Shown here in pieces: positions 3,914 to 5,811 of a DNA stretch of 5,811 bases (the stretch's first letter is position 1; the number at the start of each line of letters is the position of its first letter). A program made the translations under genes and the position numbers. The DNA is from Candidatus Heimdallarchaeota archaeon. GTDB taxonomy: Archaea; Asgardarchaeota; Heimdallarchaeia; JABLTI01. The DNA is taken from contig JAUVZH010000195.1 in the NCBI GenBank assembly GCA_030602675.1, positions 1 through 5,811 of the forward strand, given 5' to 3'. The notes under the pieces are model-generated. The model saw only the letters and a list, made by a program, of their open reading frames with translations. It did no database searches and was not told the origin of the DNA.

Positions 3914-5811
3914 TTAATTTCTTCAGAAACTTGTTGCGTTTCTTTCTTTCTTCCAGGATTCGTAAAAATTAGAATCCATGGTATAACAATAATTGCTAAT
4001 GTTCCTAGAAGAATTAGCAAAATTACCCAGGCGGGTAAATTTTGAGATAGCGATAATATTATTAGAAAATCACCCATTGGATATACACCATCTAAAAATA
4101 GAATTGTTTGATTGGTAGGTTGATTAGGATATAACAAGTATGGTTCTTGGTTATTAACGCTAGTGAGTGGAGAAACAAAATCTGACATGTTTATCTCCCA
4201 GCTATATATAGGTAATAAATCTGCTAAAACTACATCAAATCTAATTGTATCAAGATCAATTTTTAGTTCATCAATATTGAAATAAAAATTTTCAATTTGA
4301 AGTCCATATGTTTCTTTTGCATCCTCAGGGATAGTTATTGGTAAAATTATTTGCTCTCCATCGCTTGTCCATGTGAACTCATATTCATTATTTATGTTGC
4401 TTGTTTCTGCTGAGACTGTTGCTGATCCCGTAACGTTGAATATGGGCGTCATTATGAAAGCATAGGTGTAATTAAGAAAGCTTTCTTCTAGAAGCGTTAT
4501 CGGGAATAGCTGTGCATCCTGAATTATCTCTTCACCAATAAATGTTTGAAATGCTACCAAATCAACGAAATTTGGAACCCCTAATTCTGAAAAGGTCAAT
4601 GTTGGTGTTGGTCCAAAGGGAGTAAAGAATTTTATTGAACCATCAAATTTACCCCAAAAACTACTATTTTCACCGGTTATTCCAATTTTCAAGTTTGTTA
4701 ATTCTCCTGATTTTATTTTTAATGGAGTATCGATTGTTATTTCAATGAGAGACATTAAACCGACATCTAATGATAGACTGAGATTCATACCTATTGATTC
4801 ATTCCCAACAAGTGTTTCTGTAATAAACGGTCCAACTGAATGATTGAAATTAAATGTCCTTGAATCTAATTGAATATAGTTATCAACCATGGGTTTTGGT
4901 GGAGCTGTTTTCCATGATAAAATCTCTAAACCCAAGTCAAAACTAGCTAGAAAAATCAAGTCATTATTTGAAATTACATTGAATGTTCGCACTCCACTAT
5001 CAGAACTAAAGGCACCAATCTTATGTGGATTATTTGGATCTGATACATCTAATACTTCCATACCCGCTAATTCGTTTGCTAGATATACAAAACTATCTTG
5101 AGTAAAGACATTCCAGGTCCTTCCTTGACTGGTATTATCATAATACTCATAGATTATTTTTGGATTTCTTGGTCTTGATATTGAAACAATTTTCATGCCA
5201 TGTTCTTTATTTGCGACAAAGGCATACTTACCTTTAACACTAATTCCTACGGTATCATCACGGTCAAAGCTTAATTCAGATATCTTCTTAGGTGAATCTG
5301 GTTTAGAAATATCTACTACTTCTAAGCCTTTGTTTAGACCCGCAGCAACATAAGCAAATTTCCCTTCTACATACACATCATAAGGTTGACCTTCATGAAC
5401 TCCTACTAGAATTGGATTTTCAATATCATCTATATTGATTATCTCTAATCCTTGTGTTCTGTCAACAATAAAAACTAAATGGTCCTTTAGAAATACTTTC
5501 CATGCTAACCCACCATTATCGAATTCACTTTTTTCAATAATATTATTAGGATCAGTCACATCCAGGATTTTTAACCCCACGCTTCCATGAGCAACAAAAG
5601 CAATGTTACCTTCAACTTTTACGTCATAAACACTTTCATTATCAGCTTGATATTTATTAACCAAAATAGGAGATTCAGGTTTTGTTATATCAACTATAAG
5701 CAACCCTTCTTTTTGATCAGCTAAATAAGCAAAACCATTATTAGTAGCAACACTAACTACCTCTTTACCTCCAGTAAAATGCCCAACTTTTTCCAAATTA
5801 GAAGAATTAAC
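3907..5811 (-). CDS. LVIVD-repeat beta-propeller surface protein with C-terminal membrane anchor (5' partial)
   Basis: The frame is open through the right edge, so the N-terminus, probably including a signal peptide, is missing. An in-frame TTG at 5796 is internal, since the preceding codons fit the start of a repeat. At least 634 residues are visible. Residues 1-295, counted from 5796, hold seven LVIVD repeats of about 40-45 residues, each of the form (Y/W)xVxVxGxxAYVAxxxxGLxIxDVSxPxxP, likely a seven-bladed propeller. Residues about 300-570 are beta-rich, without a family I can name. A hydrophobic segment at about 589-612 is followed by a short basic then acidic tail (GRKKET to EEINE), placing the propeller outside and the tail inside. 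Several N-X-S/T sequons (for example N221, N338, N377, N442, N454, N536) fit an archaeal glycoprotein. LVIVD proteins are generally thought to be surface adhesion or scaffold proteins; the ligand here is unknown. It ends in a palindrome shared with the convergent gene. Confidence 0.88.
   Translation of the reverse strand, partial: VNSSNLEKVGHFTGGKEVVSVATNNGFAYLADQKEGLLIVDITKPESPILVNKYQADNESVYDVKVEGNIAFVAHGSVGLKILDVTDPNNIIEKSEFDNGGLAWKVFLKDHLVFIVDRTQGLEIINIDDIENPILVGVHEGQPYDVYVEGKFAYVAAGLNKGLEVVDISKPDSPKKISELSFDRDDTVGISVKGKYAFVANKEHGMKIVSISRPRNPKIIYEYYDNTSQGRTWNVFTQDSFVYLANELAGMEVLDVSDPNNPHKIGAFSSDSGVRTFNVISNNDLIFLASFDLGLEILSWKTAPPKPMVDNYIQLDSRTFNFNHSVGPFITETLVGNESIGMNLSLSLDVGLMSLIEITIDTPLKIKSGELTNLKIGITGENSSFWGKFDGSIKFFTPFGPTPTLTFSELGVPNFVDLVAFQTFIGEEIIQDAQLFPITLLEESFLNYTYAFIMTPIFNVTGSATVSAETSNINNEYEFTWTSDGEQIILPITIPEDAKETYGLQIENFYFNIDELKIDLDTIRFDVVLADLLPIYSWEINMSDFVSPLTSVNNQEPYLLYPNQPTNQTILFLDGVYPMGDFLIILSLSQNLPAWVILLILLGTLAIIVIPWILIFTNPGRKKETQQVSEEINE
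3961..4032 (-). other. C-terminal transmembrane anchor of the LVIVD protein
   Basis: About 24 uninterrupted hydrophobic residues (PAWVILL through WILIF) are followed by NPGRKK. The positive-inside rule puts the roughly 17-residue tail in the cytoplasm and everything before it outside. Confidence 0.85.
4912..5811 (-). repeat. Seven LVIVD protein repeats
   Basis: Seven tandem protein repeats start near residues 11, 56, 98, 138, 182, 227 and 271, counted from the codon at 5796. The best match to consensus is repeat 6 (GMEVLDVSDPNNPHKIG); repeats 3 and 7 have lost the DVSxP turn (repeat 3 reads INIDDIENP, repeat 7 LSWKTAPP). The DNA copies are too diverged to be recent duplications. Confidence 0.8.

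Noticed and set aside
4889..5101. Plus-strand 70-codon frame within the LVIVD gene
   Set aside because: It is antisense to clear LVIVD repeats and has no upstream signals of its own.
4912..5811. DNA-level tandem repeat or CRISPR-like periodicity
   Set aside because: The periodicity is the protein-level LVIVD repeat of about 40-45 codons; the nucleotide copies are diverged and there are no constant repeat/spacer units.

Overview
The window reads as a piece of an AT-rich archaeal chromosome. The best evidence is a proline tRNA gene interrupted at position 37/38 by a 31-nt intron that folds into a textbook bulge-helix-bulge, the substrate of the archaeal splicing endonuclease. TATA-like boxes with short leaders, Shine-Dalgarno sites, a stomatin/slipin of the archaeal kind and a hexulose-phosphate-synthase-like enzyme agree with this. 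A membrane-anchored LVIVD-repeat surface protein would suit an Asgard (Promethearchaeota) genome, but that lineage is inference and was not tested.

Layout from left to right. Positions 1-301 (minus strand) hold the first 100 codons of a small acidic protein with two copies of a DGVIS helical motif; it runs off the left edge. Positions 410-796 (minus) encode RidA. A divergent intergenic region of about 140 bp leads to a two-gene plus-strand operon: a slipin (938-1720) followed 5 bp later by a protein of the OMP decarboxylase/hexulose-phosphate synthase superfamily (1726-2403), closed by a hairpin and T-tract. Positions 2436-2641 hold no gene that I can support. The intron-containing tRNA-Pro(GGG) lies at 2642-2749 (minus), with a zinc-dependent phospholipase-C-like enzyme just upstream of it on the same strand (2792-3466). 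An 89-residue protein of unknown function (3627-3896, plus) converges on a large LVIVD-propeller membrane protein (3907-5811, minus) whose 5' end lies beyond the right edge.

The genes do not form an obvious single pathway. RidA is metabolic housekeeping, the slipin organises membranes, the HPS-like enzyme belongs to a sugar-phosphate fold but lacks some family residues, and the LVIVD protein is extracytoplasmic. The slipin/HPS-like pair is the only clear co-transcribed unit.

The most recurrent unexplained structure is a set of inverted repeats that overlap or span the stop codon at every complete transcription-unit end in the window (389-412, 2400-2422, 2774-2807, 3890-3913). I found no CRISPR array, insertion sequence, integrase, defence cassette or other mobile element, and no convincing complete new system. 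The notable items are individual divergent proteins and these gene-end hairpins.
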